The position numbers were made by a program, and so were the translations under genes. Positions 1-6,716 of a DNA stretch of 6,733 nt are shown here, in pieces; positions within the stretch are counted from its first letter, which is position 1, and each line of letters starts with the position of its first letter. The DNA lies in contig NZ_SMMD01000877.1 of the NCBI RefSeq assembly GCF_009711475.1, positions 1 to 6,733 on the forward strand, given 5' to 3'. This DNA comes from Fulvivirga aurantia. GTDB taxonomy: Bacteria; Bacteroidota; Bacteroidia; Cytophagales; Cyclobacteriaceae. The notes beneath the pieces are model-generated. The model was not told the origin of the DNA and ran no database searches. It worked only from the letters and a program-made list of their open reading frames with translations.

Positions 1-553
1 AGAAGCTGGTCCTTGCGTTATTACGCAAGTAAAAAATGAGGAGACGGACGGATACACTGCCGTTCAGTTAGGTTACGGAGAGCGTAAAGAGAAAAACACT
101 CCTAAGGCTTTGCTAGGGCATTTCAAAAAAGCGCAGACTACCCCTAAGAAAGAGCTTGTTGAATTTAGAGACTTCAGAGTTGAGTTTGAAGGCGGTGTTC
201 AATTAGGTCAGGAAGTGAAAGTGTCTGATGTATTTGTTGAAGGTGACTTCGTAGATGCAATCGGAACTTCAAAAGGTAAAGGTTTCCAGGGTGTTGTTAA
301 AAGACACGGATTTGGTGGTGTTGGACAAAGAACTCACGGTCAGCACAACAGAGAGAGAGCGCCTGGATCAATTGGTGGTGCGTCATTTCCTGCAAGAGTA
401 TTCAAAGGAATGAGAATGGCAGGACGTACTGGTGGTAATAGAGTTACCATGGTAAACCTGAAAGTAATGAAAATAATCCCTGAGCAAAACCTCATTTTAG
501 TGAGTGGTTCTGTGCCAGGAGCTAACAATTCAACTGTAATTCTCGAGAAATAA
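1..553 (+). CDS. rplC: 50S ribosomal protein L3, 5'-truncated by the window edge
   Basis: L3 is an early-assembling 23S rRNA-binding protein whose central loop reaches towards the peptidyl-transferase centre. The reading frame is open from base 2 ([10 protein letters not shown]), matching the part of L3 about 20 residues after its start, so 183 residues are visible and the true start lies upstream. A TTG at 110 is not the start because the homology runs on before it. Family landmarks are GTSKGKGF (from 263), RHGFGG (302-319), THGQHN, PGSIGG and [10 protein letters not shown]. coli L3 carries a glutamine (Gln150) methylated by PrmB; in my alignment that position is a serine here (codon 383-385), so this modification is not expected. 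The stop TAA (551-553) shares its last A with the rplD ATG, suggesting translational coupling. Identification is very secure. Confidence 0.98.
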   Translation, partial: EAGPCVITQVKNEETDGYTAVQLGYGERKEKNTPKALLGHFKKAQTTPKKELVEFRDFRVEFEGGVQLGQEVKVSDVFVEGDFVDAIGTSKGKGFQGVVKRHGFGGVGQRTHGQHNRERAPGSIGGASFPARVFKGMRMAGRTGGNRVTMVNLKVMKIIPEQNLILVSGSVPGANNSTVILEK

Positions 554-1182
554 TGAACGTTTCAGTAGTAAAACATAGCGGAGAAGATACCGGAAGAAAA
601 GTAACTCTTTCGAAAGAGATATTTGGAATCGATCCAAGTGATCACGCCATTTATTTAGATGTGAAACAATTCTTGGCCAATCAGAGACAAGGTACTCACA
701 AGTCTAAAGAAAGAGCAGAAATCGCAGGATCTACTAAAAAGATCAAAAAGCAAAAAGGTACAGGTACTGCCAGAGCTGGTAGTATTAAGTCGCCAATCTT
801 TAGAGGTGGTGGACGTGTATTTGGTCCAAGACCAAGAAACTATTCTTTCAAGCTTAACAAGAAGTTGAAAGAGTTAGCTAGAAAATCTGCCCTTTCTTAC
901 AAGGCTAAAGATAAAAGTATAGCAATAGTTGAAGATTTTGCTTTTGAGGCTCCAAAAACTAAGGAGTATTTAAAAATGTTATCTGCCCTTTCTTTGGCAG
1001 ACAAGAAGACATTATTGGTTTTATCTGAAGGAAATAAGAATGTAGTTCTTTCAGGTAGAAATATTAAGAACACAAAAGTGGTTACAGCAGATTTGCTTAC
1101 TACTTACGATGTGTTAAATGCTGATAACCTCATATTGAGCGAAGGTTCAATAGAGAAGATTGATAACTTATTGAAGAAATAA
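553..1182 (+). CDS. rplD: 50S ribosomal protein L4
   Basis: L4 binds 23S rRNA domain I and sends a long loop into the polypeptide exit tunnel, where it forms the constriction with L22. The product is 209 residues, about the usual length. The tunnel loop is recognisable at roughly residues 45-100, with [11 protein letters not shown] followed by [16 protein letters not shown]. Lys68 aligns with E. coli Lys63, a known erythromycin-resistance position, and is kept; Thr72 stands where E. coli has Arg67. The C-terminal half is the globular Rossmann-like part. The start is the ATG inside TAATG at the end of rplC, and the next gene begins after 2 bases. In E. coli L4 also represses its own operon through the S10 leader; that leader would lie upstream of this window, so regulation cannot be judged here. 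Confidence 0.98.
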   Translation: MNVSVVKHSGEDTGRKVTLSKEIFGIDPSDHAIYLDVKQFLANQRQGTHKSKERAEIAGSTKKIKKQKGTGTARAGSIKSPIFRGGGRVFGPRPRNYSFKLNKKLKELARKSALSYKAKDKSIAIVEDFAFEAPKTKEYLKMLSALSLADKKTLLVLSEGNKNVVLSGRNIKNTKVVTADLLTTYDVLNADNLILSEGSIEKIDNLLKK

Positions 1183-1184
1183 AA

Positions 1185-1472
1185 ATGAGCGTTTTAATAA
1201 AGCCATTGGTTACAGAAAAAGTTTCTGCTTTAAACGAAAAAGGAAAGTATGGTTTCGTAGTAAACCGCAAAGCCAATAAAGTAGAGATTAAAAGGGCTGT
1301 AGAAAATATGTACGGAGTAACTGTAGAGAGCGTAAATACCATGGTTTACCTTGGTAAGTCAAAATCTCGCTACACAAAATCTAGCGTTATTTCGGGAAGA
1401 ACTCCTTCATTCAAGAAAGCTATTGTAACCGTAGCAGATGGTGATGTAATTGATTTTTACAGCGAAATTTAA
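1185..1472 (+). CDS. rplW: 50S ribosomal protein L23
   Basis: L23 sits at the mouth of the exit tunnel and is the docking site for trigger factor and the signal recognition particle. The product is 95 residues, typical for bacteria. The N-terminal IKPLVTEK motif is clear; Glu11 aligns with E. coli Glu18, the residue that contacts trigger factor, so chaperone docking should be conserved. The central helix NKVEIKRAVE and the strand VNTMVYLGK follow, with an extended basic loop (residues 58-78) and the closing strand AIVTVADGDVIDF. The gene begins 2 bases after rplD and ends 12 bases before rplB. The bases before the ATG are A-rich (GAAATAAAA) with no Shine-Dalgarno sequence. No oddities were seen. 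Confidence 0.97.
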   Translation: MSVLIKPLVTEKVSALNEKGKYGFVVNRKANKVEIKRAVENMYGVTVESVNTMVYLGKSKSRYTKSSVISGRTPSFKKAIVTVADGDVIDFYSEI

Positions 1473-1484
1473 TTTTAGAAAGAG

Positions 1485-2309
1485 ATGGCAGTTAAAAAAT
1501 TAAGACCAATTACACCAGGCCAGAGGTATAGAATGGCTCCTGATTTCGTAGAAATTACGAAATCTACGCCAGAGAAATCTTTGGTAAAGATTAAAAAGCG
1601 TAGCGGTGGTAGAAACAACACCGGTAAAATGACAATGCGCTACCTTGGTGGAGGTCACAAGAAAAAGTCTCGTATTATAGACTTTAAAAGAAATAAATTT
1701 GACGTTCCGGCAACGGTAAAAGCAATTGAGTACGATCCAACAAGATCGGCACGTATTGCTCTACTTTATTATGCTGATGGCGCTAAGTCATACATCTTAG
1801 CTCCACAGGGATTAACAGTGGGTACCACTATCGTTTCTGGAGAAGATGTAGCACCTGAAGTAGGTAATGCTTTACCTCTTTCTAAAATTCCTTTGGGTAC
1901 TATCCTTCATAACATCGAAATCAAGCCTGGTAAAGGTGGTGCGATGGCTAGAAGTGCAGGAGCTTACGTTCAGCTTTTAGCAAGAGAAGGTAAGTATGTA
2001 ACACTTAAAATGCCTTCTGGTGAGGTAAGAAAAGTGTTAGCAACTTGTATGGCTACTGTAGGATCTGTTTCTAATGCTGAGCACATGAATGTTGTGTTAG
2101 GTAAAGCAGGTAGAAAAAGATGGTTGGGAAGAAGACCAAGAACAAGAGGTGTGGCTATGAACCCTGTTGATCACCCAATGGGTGGTGGTGAAGGTAAGTC
2201 TTCTGGAGGACACCCAAGATCAAGAACAGGTCTTTATACCAAGGGTAAGAAAACCAGAACGCCTAAAAAATATTCTAACAACCTAATCATTAGTAGAGGG
2301 AAAAAATAA
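1485..2309 (+). CDS. rplB: 50S ribosomal protein L2
   Basis: L2 is one of the most conserved ribosomal proteins; it lies near the peptidyl-transferase centre, is needed for subunit joining and contacts 23S rRNA. The product is 274 residues (E. coli 273) and matches along its length: [28 protein letters not shown] and [13 protein letters not shown] in the OB-fold half, then [24 protein letters not shown] and GEVRKV in the SH3-like half, then [14 protein letters not shown] and the C-terminal [13 protein letters not shown] and TKGKKTR. His230 corresponds to the E. coli residue usually called His229, linked to peptidyl-transferase activity, and is present. The second histidine of the common DHPHGGGEG motif is methionine here. 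The start follows a purine-rich stretch (AGAAAGAG) that is only weakly Shine-Dalgarno-like. The stop overlaps the rpsS start as TAATG. Confidence 0.98.
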   Translation: MAVKKLRPITPGQRYRMAPDFVEITKSTPEKSLVKIKKRSGGRNNTGKMTMRYLGGGHKKKSRIIDFKRNKFDVPATVKAIEYDPTRSARIALLYYADGAKSYILAPQGLTVGTTIVSGEDVAPEVGNALPLSKIPLGTILHNIEIKPGKGGAMARSAGAYVQLLAREGKYVTLKMPSGEVRKVLATCMATVGSVSNAEHMNVVLGKAGRKRWLGRRPRTRGVAMNPVDHPMGGGEGKSSGGHPRSRTGLYTKGKKTRTPKKYSNNLIISRGKK

Positions 2310-2587
2310 TGGCAAGATCACTTAAAAAAGGACCTTACATAGATTTCAGGCTCGAAAAGAAAGTCGATGCTCAGAATGACTCAGGTAAGAAATCAGTAAT
2401 AAAAACTTGGTCAAGAAGATCAATGATCTCTCCTGACTTTGTTGGACATACATTCGCTGTGCATAACGGCAATAAGTTCATCCCTGTATATGTTACAGAA
2501 AACATGGTAGGGCATAAGTTTGGTGAATTTGCACCAACAAGAAATTTCAGAGGTCACATCGGTAAAAAAGATAAAGGCAAAAGATAA
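2309..2587 (+). CDS. rpsS: 30S ribosomal protein S19
   Basis: S19 is in the 30S head, pairs with S13 and lies close to the A-site tRNA and the bridges to the 50S subunit. The product is 92 residues, the normal size. It opens with [10 protein letters not shown], followed by [23 protein letters not shown], and carries the family signature [20 protein letters not shown] (residues 59-78), then the basic tail [13 protein letters not shown]. The gene overlaps its neighbours by one base at each end (TAATG at 2307-2311 and 2585-2589), so rplB-rpsS-rplV is probably translated in a coupled way. Nothing is missing or unusual. Confidence 0.98.
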   Translation: MARSLKKGPYIDFRLEKKVDAQNDSGKKSVIKTWSRRSMISPDFVGHTFAVHNGNKFIPVYVTENMVGHKFGEFAPTRNFRGHIGKKDKGKR

Positions 2588-3012
2588 TGGAGGCAGTAGC
2601 TAAACTAAATAATGTGCCTACCTCTCCTAGAAAAATGAGACTGGTAGCAGATCTTATCAGAGGAGAGAGAGTAAACAAGGCATTAAACATACTTAAGTTT
2701 GAGCCAAAGCAAGGAGCTGCAAGGTTAGAGAAGCTGTTGTTGTCAGCCATATCTAACTGGCAACAAGGCAACGAAGAAGTTGATCTTGAAGATGCAGACC
2801 TTTATATCAAGGAGATTTATGTCGATAGCGGTAAAATGCTTAAAAGACTTAGACCTGCTCCGCAGGGTAGAGCTCACAGGATCAGAAAAAGATCTAACCA
2901 CGTAACATTGGTATTAGATACACTAGCTCCTGTTGAGGCGGCTGTAGAAGAAGCGCCTAAAAAAGAGGCTCCTAAGAAAACTAAGAAAGACAAAAAAGAA
3001 GATAAGAAATAA
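2587..3012 (+). CDS. rplV: 50S ribosomal protein L22 with a charged C-terminal tail
   Basis: L22 touches all 23S rRNA domains and lines the exit tunnel opposite L4 with a long beta-hairpin. The core is clear: [22 protein letters not shown] at the N-terminus, a helical middle with LLSAISNW, and the tunnel hairpin at about residues 80-105 ([23 protein letters not shown]). This hairpin is where macrolide-resistance changes are known in other bacteria; no deletion or duplication is seen. At 141 residues it is longer than the roughly 110 of E. coli because of a tail after residue 113 made almost only of Lys, Glu, Asp, Ala and Pro ([19 protein letters not shown]), probably disordered. Such tails occur in Bacteroidota L22 as I recall. 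Both ends overlap neighbours by one base. Confidence 0.97.
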   Translation: MEAVAKLNNVPTSPRKMRLVADLIRGERVNKALNILKFEPKQGAARLEKLLLSAISNWQQGNEEVDLEDADLYIKEIYVDSGKMLKRLRPAPQGRAHRIRKRSNHVTLVLDTLAPVEAAVEEAPKKEAPKKTKKDKKEDKK

Positions 3013-3740
3013 TGGGACAGAAAGTTAACCCTATAGCTTTAAGACTTGGCATCGTAAGAGGATGGGATTCTGCATGGTATGGTGGAAACGACTTCTCAGA
3101 TAAACTTGTAGAAGACCACAACATCAGAAACTACATCGAAGCTCGTCTTCCAAAAGGTGGAATCTCAAAAGTAATTATTGAGAGAACTCTTAAAAGAATT
3201 ACACTTACAGTACACACAGCCAGACCAGGAGTGGTAATTGGTAAAGGTGGATCTGAGGTAGATAAAATTAAGGAAGAGCTTAAGAAGCTTACAGGTAAAG
3301 ATGTTCAGATAAATATTTTTGAAATCAAAAGACCTGAACTTGATGCAAAGTTAGTTGGTGATTCAATCGCTCAGCAGTTAAAAGCTCGTATTTCTTATAG
3401 AAGAGCAATGAAGCAGGCTATCGCCTCAGCAATGAGAGTTGGAGCCCAAGGTATCAAAATCAAAGTTTCTGGCCGATTAGGTGGAGCTGAGATGGCACGT
3501 ACCGAGCAATATAAGGAGGGTAGAATTCCATTGCACACACTTAGAGCAGACATCGATTACGCTATCTGTGAATCAAACACAGTGTATGGTAAAATCGGTA
3601 TCAAAGTGTGGATTTTCAAAGGAGAGGTTTACGGTAAAAGAGATCTTTCTCCAAATGTAGGAGCATCTAATTCTGGTGGTGGAAGCAACCGTGGTGGTGG
3701 CAGAAAAAGACCAGATGGCCCTAAAAGAAGAAGAAAATAA
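3012..3740 (+). CDS. rpsC: 30S ribosomal protein S3
   Basis: S3 forms part of the mRNA entry channel in the 30S head and, with S4 and S5, takes part in unwinding mRNA. The product is 242 residues. It starts [14 protein letters not shown] and contains the KH domain with the GxxG loop GKGG at residues 77-80 ([13 protein letters not shown]). The C-terminal domain has RRAMKQA, in which Arg130, Arg131 and Lys134 match the E. coli residues tied to helicase activity, then [27 protein letters not shown] and KVWIFKGE. After about residue 212 comes a low-complexity tail rich in Gly, Ser, Asn and Arg ending KRRRK, likely flexible and RNA-contacting. The start is in a TAATG overlap with rplV. A 54-base gap with a hairpin follows. 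Confidence 0.98.
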   Translation: MGQKVNPIALRLGIVRGWDSAWYGGNDFSDKLVEDHNIRNYIEARLPKGGISKVIIERTLKRITLTVHTARPGVVIGKGGSEVDKIKEELKKLTGKDVQINIFEIKRPELDAKLVGDSIAQQLKARISYRRAMKQAIASAMRVGAQGIKIKVSGRLGGAEMARTEQYKEGRIPLHTLRADIDYAICESNTVYGKIGIKVWIFKGEVYGKRDLSPNVGASNSGGGSNRGGGRKRPDGPKRRRK

Positions 3741-3752
3741 GAAATAAAGTAT

Positions 3753-3778
3753 GTAACGGCAGCGTAAGAGCTGCTTAC
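3753..3778 (+). other. Hairpin in the rpsC-rplP gap
   Basis: The 54-base gap (3741-3794) between rpsC and rplP contains an inverted repeat. GTAA (3753-3756) pairs with TTAC (3775-3778), and GCAGC (3759-3763) pairs with GCTGC (3770-3774), giving nine base pairs with a two-base CG bulge (3757-3758) and a six-base loop (3764-3769). It is followed by TTAAAGATA, not a T-run, so it does not look like an intrinsic terminator. No TAnnTTTG promoter element is present. An RNA processing site, a stabilising element or a regulatory fold are possible; none is shown. The pairing is seen directly, the role is unknown. Confidence 0.5.
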
Positions 3779-3794
3779 TTAAAGATATAGAGAT

Positions 3795-4217
3795 ATGTTA
3801 CAGCCGAAAAGAACCAAGTTCAGGAAAAAACAAAAAGGCAGAATAAAAGGCCTTGCCCAAAGAGGGCATAGAATAGCTTTTGGAGCTTTTGGTATCAAAG
3901 CATTGGAGCCAGGATGGATCACTTCCAGACAAATAGAGGCAGCAAGGATTGCGATGACCAGAGCGATGAAAAGAGAAGGTCAGGTTTGGATACGAATCTT
4001 CCCTGACAAACCGGTAACAAAGAAGCCTGCCGAAGTAAGGATGGGTAAAGGTAAAGGTGCTCCAGAATATTGGGTAGCTGTTGTTAGGCCTGGTACTATT
4101 CTTTTCGAAGCTGGTGGAGTAAAGAAGGAATTAGCACAAGAAGCACTTAGATTGGCTCAGCAAAAACTTCCTATTAAAACAAAATTTTCAGTACGTAGAG
4201 ATTACGTTGAATCATAA
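3795..4217 (+). CDS. rplP: 50S ribosomal protein L16
   Basis: L16 binds 23S rRNA near the A-site tRNA and the peptidyl-transferase centre and is needed late in 50S assembly. The product is 140 residues, near the usual 136-144. It begins [16 protein letters not shown], then shows [65 protein letters not shown] and LPIKTKF near the end. Arg82 is at the place of E. coli Arg81, which is hydroxylated by the oxygenase RoxA (YcfD) in that species; whether this organism has such an enzyme cannot be seen here. The ATG at 3795 gives exactly the family N-terminus. It follows the only sizeable gap in the S10 part of the operon and is 5 bases ahead of rpmC. Confidence 0.98.
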   Translation: MLQPKRTKFRKKQKGRIKGLAQRGHRIAFGAFGIKALEPGWITSRQIEAARIAMTRAMKREGQVWIRIFPDKPVTKKPAEVRMGKGKGAPEYWVAVVRPGTILFEAGGVKKELAQEALRLAQQKLPIKTKFSVRRDYVES

Positions 4218-4222
4218 TAGCA

Positions 4223-4417
4223 ATGAAAAATTCTGAAATAGTAGCACTAAGCCTAGAAGAGCTTAAGCAAAAATTGGCCAGTGAGCAAGAAGCTTACAGA
4301 AAAATGAAGTTTGCTCATGAGATTTCTCCAATCGAAAATCCTATGAAGATTAGAGATACAAGAAAGCTGATAGCCAGATTACAAACCGAGTTAAGAGCTA
4401 AAGAACTTGCTAAATAA
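4223..4417 (+). CDS. rpmC: 50S ribosomal protein L29
   Basis: L29 is a small two-helix protein at the tunnel exit next to L23, contributing to the surface used by the signal recognition particle and trigger factor. The product is 64 residues, within the normal 60-70. Both helices are visible: MKNSEIVALSLEELKQKLAS leads the first (residues about 9-34), and after the turn SPIENPMKIRDTR the second runs to the end with KLIARLQTEL. The ENPxxIRxxRxxIARxxT pattern is diagnostic. The gene is 5 bases from rplP and 7 from rpsQ. Upstream bases (TAATAGCA) have no Shine-Dalgarno sequence. Confidence 0.97.
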   Translation: MKNSEIVALSLEELKQKLASEQEAYRKMKFAHEISPIENPMKIRDTRKLIARLQTELRAKELAK

Positions 4418-4424
4418 TATTTAA

Positions 4425-4682
4425 ATGGAGTCAAGAAATTTAAGAAAAGAACGAGTAGGGCAAGTTGTAAGCAACAAGATGCAAAAGTCTATCACAGTTG
4501 CTGTACAGCGTAAAGAGAAACACCCTATGTATGGAAAGTTTGTGAACAAAACTTCCAAGTTTACGGCTCATGATGAAAAGAACGAGTGTGGTATCGGTGA
4601 TACAGTAAAAATCGCTGAAACTCGTCCTTTGAGTAAAAATAAGAGATGGAGATTAGTTGAAATCATAGAAAAGGCTAAATAA
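4425..4682 (+). CDS. rpsQ: 30S ribosomal protein S17
   Basis: S17 is a primary 16S rRNA-binding protein of the 30S body with an OB fold. The product is 85 residues, as expected. It reads [22 protein letters not shown], then the loop HPMYGKFV, then [17 protein letters not shown] and the family signature [18 protein letters not shown] (residues 58-75). The ATG at 4425 is the only in-frame start giving the usual N-terminus. The leader before it is AT-only (TAATATTTAA), with no Shine-Dalgarno sequence. The next gene, rplN, starts 2 bases after the stop. Confidence 0.97.
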   Translation: MESRNLRKERVGQVVSNKMQKSITVAVQRKEKHPMYGKFVNKTSKFTAHDEKNECGIGDTVKIAETRPLSKNKRWRLVEIIEKAK

Positions 4683-4684
4683 CA

Positions 4685-5053
4685 ATGATACAGCAAGAGT
4701 CGAGATTAAACGTAGCAGATAACAGCGGTGCCAAAGAAGTACTTTGCATACGCGTTTTAGGAGGTACAGGTAAAAAGTATGCTTCCATTGGTGACAAGAT
4801 TGTTGTATCAGTGAAGTCGGCTTTATCATCTAGTAGCCTTAAGAAGGGTACAGTTTCAAAAGCTGTAGTCGTAAGAACTAAAAAAGAGATCCGTAGAAAA
4901 GATGGATCATACATTAGGTTTGAAGATAATGCGGCAGTATTGCTTACAGCTCAAGACGAGCCAAGAGGTACTCGTATCTTTGGGCCTGTGGCTAGAGAGT
5001 TGCGCGAAAAGCAATTCATGAGAATCGTTTCATTAGCCCCTGAAGTATTATAA
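4685..5053 (+). CDS. rplN: 50S ribosomal protein L14
   Basis: L14 is a 23S rRNA-binding beta-barrel at the subunit interface beside L19; it forms an intersubunit bridge and is the docking site of the silencing factor RsfS. The product is 122 residues, exactly the common bacterial length. Conserved parts are [36 protein letters not shown], the signature region [19 protein letters not shown] followed by EDNAAVLL (residues 61-87), and [17 protein letters not shown] with the usual C-terminus SLAPEVL. A short serine run ([11 protein letters not shown], residues 45-55) fills the variable loop before KKG. It is 2 bases from both rpsQ and rplX. Confidence 0.98.
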   Translation: MIQQESRLNVADNSGAKEVLCIRVLGGTGKKYASIGDKIVVSVKSALSSSSLKKGTVSKAVVVRTKKEIRRKDGSYIRFEDNAAVLLTAQDEPRGTRIFGPVARELREKQFMRIVSLAPEVL

Positions 5054-5055
5054 TC

Positions 5056-5403
5056 ATGGAGAGAAAAAAGAACAAGCAACCTAAGCTTCATATTAGAAAA
5101 GGAGATACTGTAAAAGTAATCGCTGGTAACTCAAGAGGTAAAACCGGTGTAGTACTAGAAGTATTAACTGCTAAAAATAGAGCATTTGTTGAAGGCGTAA
5201 ACGTTGTTACAAAACATGTTAAACCTTCTGCTACGAAGCCCGAAGGTGGAATTGAGAAAACAGAAGCTTCAATTCACTTGAGTAATCTTATGCTTGTAGA
5301 CCCTGCCTCAGGAGACGCTACAAGAACAGGAAGAAAGCTCGATGATAATAGCAAGCTTCAGAGATATTCTAAGAAAACTGGAGAAATTATAAAAAATGGC
5401 TAA
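5056..5403 (+). CDS. rplX: 50S ribosomal protein L24
   Basis: L24 is one of the two assembly initiators of the 50S subunit and sits near the tunnel exit. The product is 115 residues (E. coli 104). The KOW motif is clear at about residues 14-41 ([23 protein letters not shown]), followed by [14 protein letters not shown] and [21 protein letters not shown], the L24 signature area. The C-terminus ([16 protein letters not shown]) also fits the family. The last 8 bases (ATGGCTAA) are shared with the start of rplE in another frame, so ribosomes ending L24 would be positioned to begin L5. In E. coli S8 represses the spc operon by binding near the rplE start; I could not make out an S8-type RNA fold here. 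Confidence 0.97.
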   Translation: MERKKNKQPKLHIRKGDTVKVIAGNSRGKTGVVLEVLTAKNRAFVEGVNVVTKHVKPSATKPEGGIEKTEASIHLSNLMLVDPASGDATRTGRKLDDNSKLQRYSKKTGEIIKNG

Positions 5404-5947
5404 TCCAAGATTAAAAGATAAATACAAAGAGGAGATAGTTCCTGCGCTTAAGGATAAGTTCCAATATAGCTCTGTTATGCAGGTACCTAAGGTAACTAAG
5501 GTATGTATCAACAAAGGTATTGGTGCTGCAGTAGCAGACAAAAAACTTATTGATGTAGGACTCGAAGAGCTTACAGCTATCTCTGGTCAGCAGGCTGTTG
5601 CCACCAAAGCAAAGAAATCAATCTCAAACTTTAAGTTAAGAGATGGAATGCCAATTGGTGCAAGAGTTACACTTAGAGGTAATAAGATGTATGAGTTTAT
5701 GGATAGACTTATGTCAATCGCATTACCACGTGTAAGAGACTTTCAAGGAATAAATGATAAAGGTTTTGACGGAAGAGGTAATTATACCTTAGGTGTTAAA
5801 GAGCAAATCATTTTCCCTGAGATTAGTATCGACAAAGTAAATAAGATCAGTGGTATGGACATTACTTTTGTAACTACTGCTGAAACTGACGAAGAAAGTT
5901 ATGAGTTGTTGAAAGCATTCGGAATGCCTTTCGCAAACAAAAACTAA
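5396..5947 (+). CDS. rplE: 50S ribosomal protein L5
   Basis: L5 binds 5S rRNA with L18 and L25-type partners in the central protuberance and contacts P-site tRNA and the 30S head through S13. The product is 183 residues (E. coli 179). It shows [15 protein letters not shown] at the N-terminus, [14 protein letters not shown], the tRNA-facing loop [25 protein letters not shown] split over residues 71-95, then [16 protein letters not shown] and the diagnostic [16 protein letters not shown] (residues 128-143). The ATG at 5396 lies after an A-run inside the end of rplX and gives the standard [10 protein letters not shown] start. Downstream, rpsN follows after 6 bases. Confidence 0.98.
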   Translation: MANPRLKDKYKEEIVPALKDKFQYSSVMQVPKVTKVCINKGIGAAVADKKLIDVGLEELTAISGQQAVATKAKKSISNFKLRDGMPIGARVTLRGNKMYEFMDRLMSIALPRVRDFQGINDKGFDGRGNYTLGVKEQIIFPEISIDKVNKISGMDITFVTTAETDEESYELLKAFGMPFANKN

Positions 5948-5953
5948 AATATT

Positions 5954-6223
5954 ATGGCAAGAAAAGCTGTTATAGCAAGAGAAAAAAAGAGAGAAAAATT
6001 AGTAGCTAAATATGCTGCTAAGAGAAAGGCACTTAAAGAGGCTGGAGACTACGAAGGTCTTGATAAGTTACCTAGAAACGCTTCACCGGTTAGATTGCAC
6101 AATCGTTGCAAGCTTACAGGAAGACCAAAAGGTTACATGAGAAAATTCGGAATTTCAAGGGTAACTTTCAGAGAAATGGCTTCTGACGGCAAGATACCAG
6201 GCGTTACTAAGGCAAGCTGGTAA
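5954..6223 (+). CDS. rpsN: 30S ribosomal protein S14, zinc-free type
   Basis: S14 is in the 30S head and helps complete the A-site region with S3, S10 and S19. The product is 89 residues, the long form. It has the basic N-terminal helix ([20 protein letters not shown]), then the conserved C-terminal half [37 protein letters not shown] and the ending [11 protein letters not shown]. Only one cysteine is present (Cys52), so the CxxC-CxxC zinc knuckle of the short 61-residue form is absent; this is the C-minus type, whose assembly does not need zinc. The ATG at 5954 follows an AT-only leader (AAAATATT). It is the last gene before the 94-base gap ahead of rpsH. Confidence 0.98.
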   Translation: MARKAVIAREKKREKLVAKYAAKRKALKEAGDYEGLDKLPRNASPVRLHNRCKLTGRPKGYMRKFGISRVTFREMASDGKIPGVTKASW

Positions 6224-6261
6224 AAAGTTTCTCTTTTATTTTTAATCAAGATAAAGTTATG

Positions 6262-6269
6262 TATCTTTG
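6262..6269 (+). promoter_or_regulatory. Likely internal Bacteroidota promoter (-7 element) before rpsH
   Basis: TATCTTTG fits the Bacteroidota -7 consensus TAnnTTTG perfectly, and it lies in the largest gap of the window (6224-6317), 48 bases before the rpsH ATG. The surrounding bases are AT-rich. The expected -33 element (TTG or TTTG, about 17-23 bases upstream) is not recognisable; only a T-rich run occurs at 6234-6243. If used, transcription would begin around 6274-6277 and serve rpsH and the genes after it, giving the second half of the spc operon its own input. The match is seen; promoter activity is inferred. Confidence 0.6.
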
Positions 6270-6295
6270 CAGGCCCGTTTAGTACGGGTTTGCAA
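6267..6295 (+). other. 12-bp hairpin overlapping the promoter, possible terminator or 5' leader stem
   Basis: TTGCAGGCCCGT (6267-6278) pairs with ACGGGTTTGCAA (6284-6295) around a five-base loop TTAGT; the stem has twelve pairs, two of them G-U (6272 with 6290, 6273 with 6289). TTTTACTTTA follows. In transcripts arriving from rpsN this resembles a weak intrinsic terminator or attenuator. In transcripts starting at the overlapping promoter only the inner CCCGT/ACGGG part would remain, close to the 5' end, where such stems can protect mRNA. The pairing is seen directly; which role applies is not settled. Confidence 0.5.
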
Positions 6296-6317
6296 TTTTA
6301 CTTTAGAAAAGAAAAAA

Positions 6318-6716
6318 ATGACAGATCCAATAGCAGATTATTTAACCCGTTTGAGGAACGCGCTTAAGGCTAACCACCGAGTGGTGGATATCCCTGCTTC
6401 TAACCTTAAAAAGGAGATGACGAAGGTACTTCATGATAAGGGGTATATTCTGAACTACAAGTTTGAGGATACTGAAAACAATCAAGGAAATATAAAGATT
6501 GCTTTGAAGTATAACGAAGACACTAAAAAGCCTGCGGTATTAAACTTAGAGAGGGTAAGTAAGCCTGGTCTAAGAAAGTACGTACAAGCTGAGTCTTTAC
6601 CAAGAGTATTAAACGGACTTGGAGTAGCAATTTTATCTACATCTAAAGGTGTTGTCACGGACAAAGAAGCTCGTGAAATGCACATCGGTGGAGAGGTATT
6701 GTGTTACGTATATTAA
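6318..6716 (+). CDS. rpsH: 30S ribosomal protein S8
   Basis: S8 is a primary 16S rRNA-binding protein that organises the central domain of the 30S body; in E. coli it also represses the spc operon. The ATG at 6318 gives 132 residues starting [16 protein letters not shown], exactly the family N-terminus. An upstream in-frame TTG at 6267 would add 17 residues unlike any S8 and coincides with the promoter and hairpin, so it is rejected. The middle shows [15 protein letters not shown], and the C-terminus carries the RNA-binding signature [17 protein letters not shown] (residues 102-118) and GGEVLCYVY. The start follows an A-rich leader (GAAAAGAAAAAA) without a Shine-Dalgarno sequence. Seventeen bases remain after the stop, with no start codon; rplF is expected next. 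Confidence 0.98.
   Translation: MTDPIADYLTRLRNALKANHRVVDIPASNLKKEMTKVLHDKGYILNYKFEDTENNQGNIKIALKYNEDTKKPAVLNLERVSKPGLRKYVQAESLPRVLNGLGVAILSTSKGVVTDKEAREMHIGGEVLCYVY

Noticed and set aside
110..112. TTG as the start of L3
   Set aside because: The frame stays open with clear L3 homology back to base 2, so the gene is simply cut by the window edge.
340..528. Minus-strand open frames (also at 1130-1342, 2547-2771, 4675-4914, 5308-5541 and 6482-6685)
   Set aside because: Each lies opposite a well-identified ribosomal protein gene, none resembles a known family, and they are best explained as chance frames.
3314..3321. TATTTTTG inside rpsC as a promoter
   Set aside because: It matches TAnnTTTG, but lies inside coding sequence with no gap, no -33 element and no gene start nearby; such matches are expected by chance in AT-rich DNA.
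3753..3794. Intrinsic terminator after rpsC
   Set aside because: The stem is short and bulged, and it is followed by TTAAAGATA rather than a T-run; the operon clearly continues.
5863..5870. TACTTTTG inside rplE as a promoter for rpsN
   Set aside because: It fits the consensus and is about 84 bases before rpsN, but it falls in conserved coding sequence with no -33 element, so it is weak.
6267..6317. TTG-started N-terminal extension of S8
   Set aside because: The 17 added residues do not resemble any S8, the bases are explained by the -7 element and hairpin, and ATG 6318 gives the family N-terminus.
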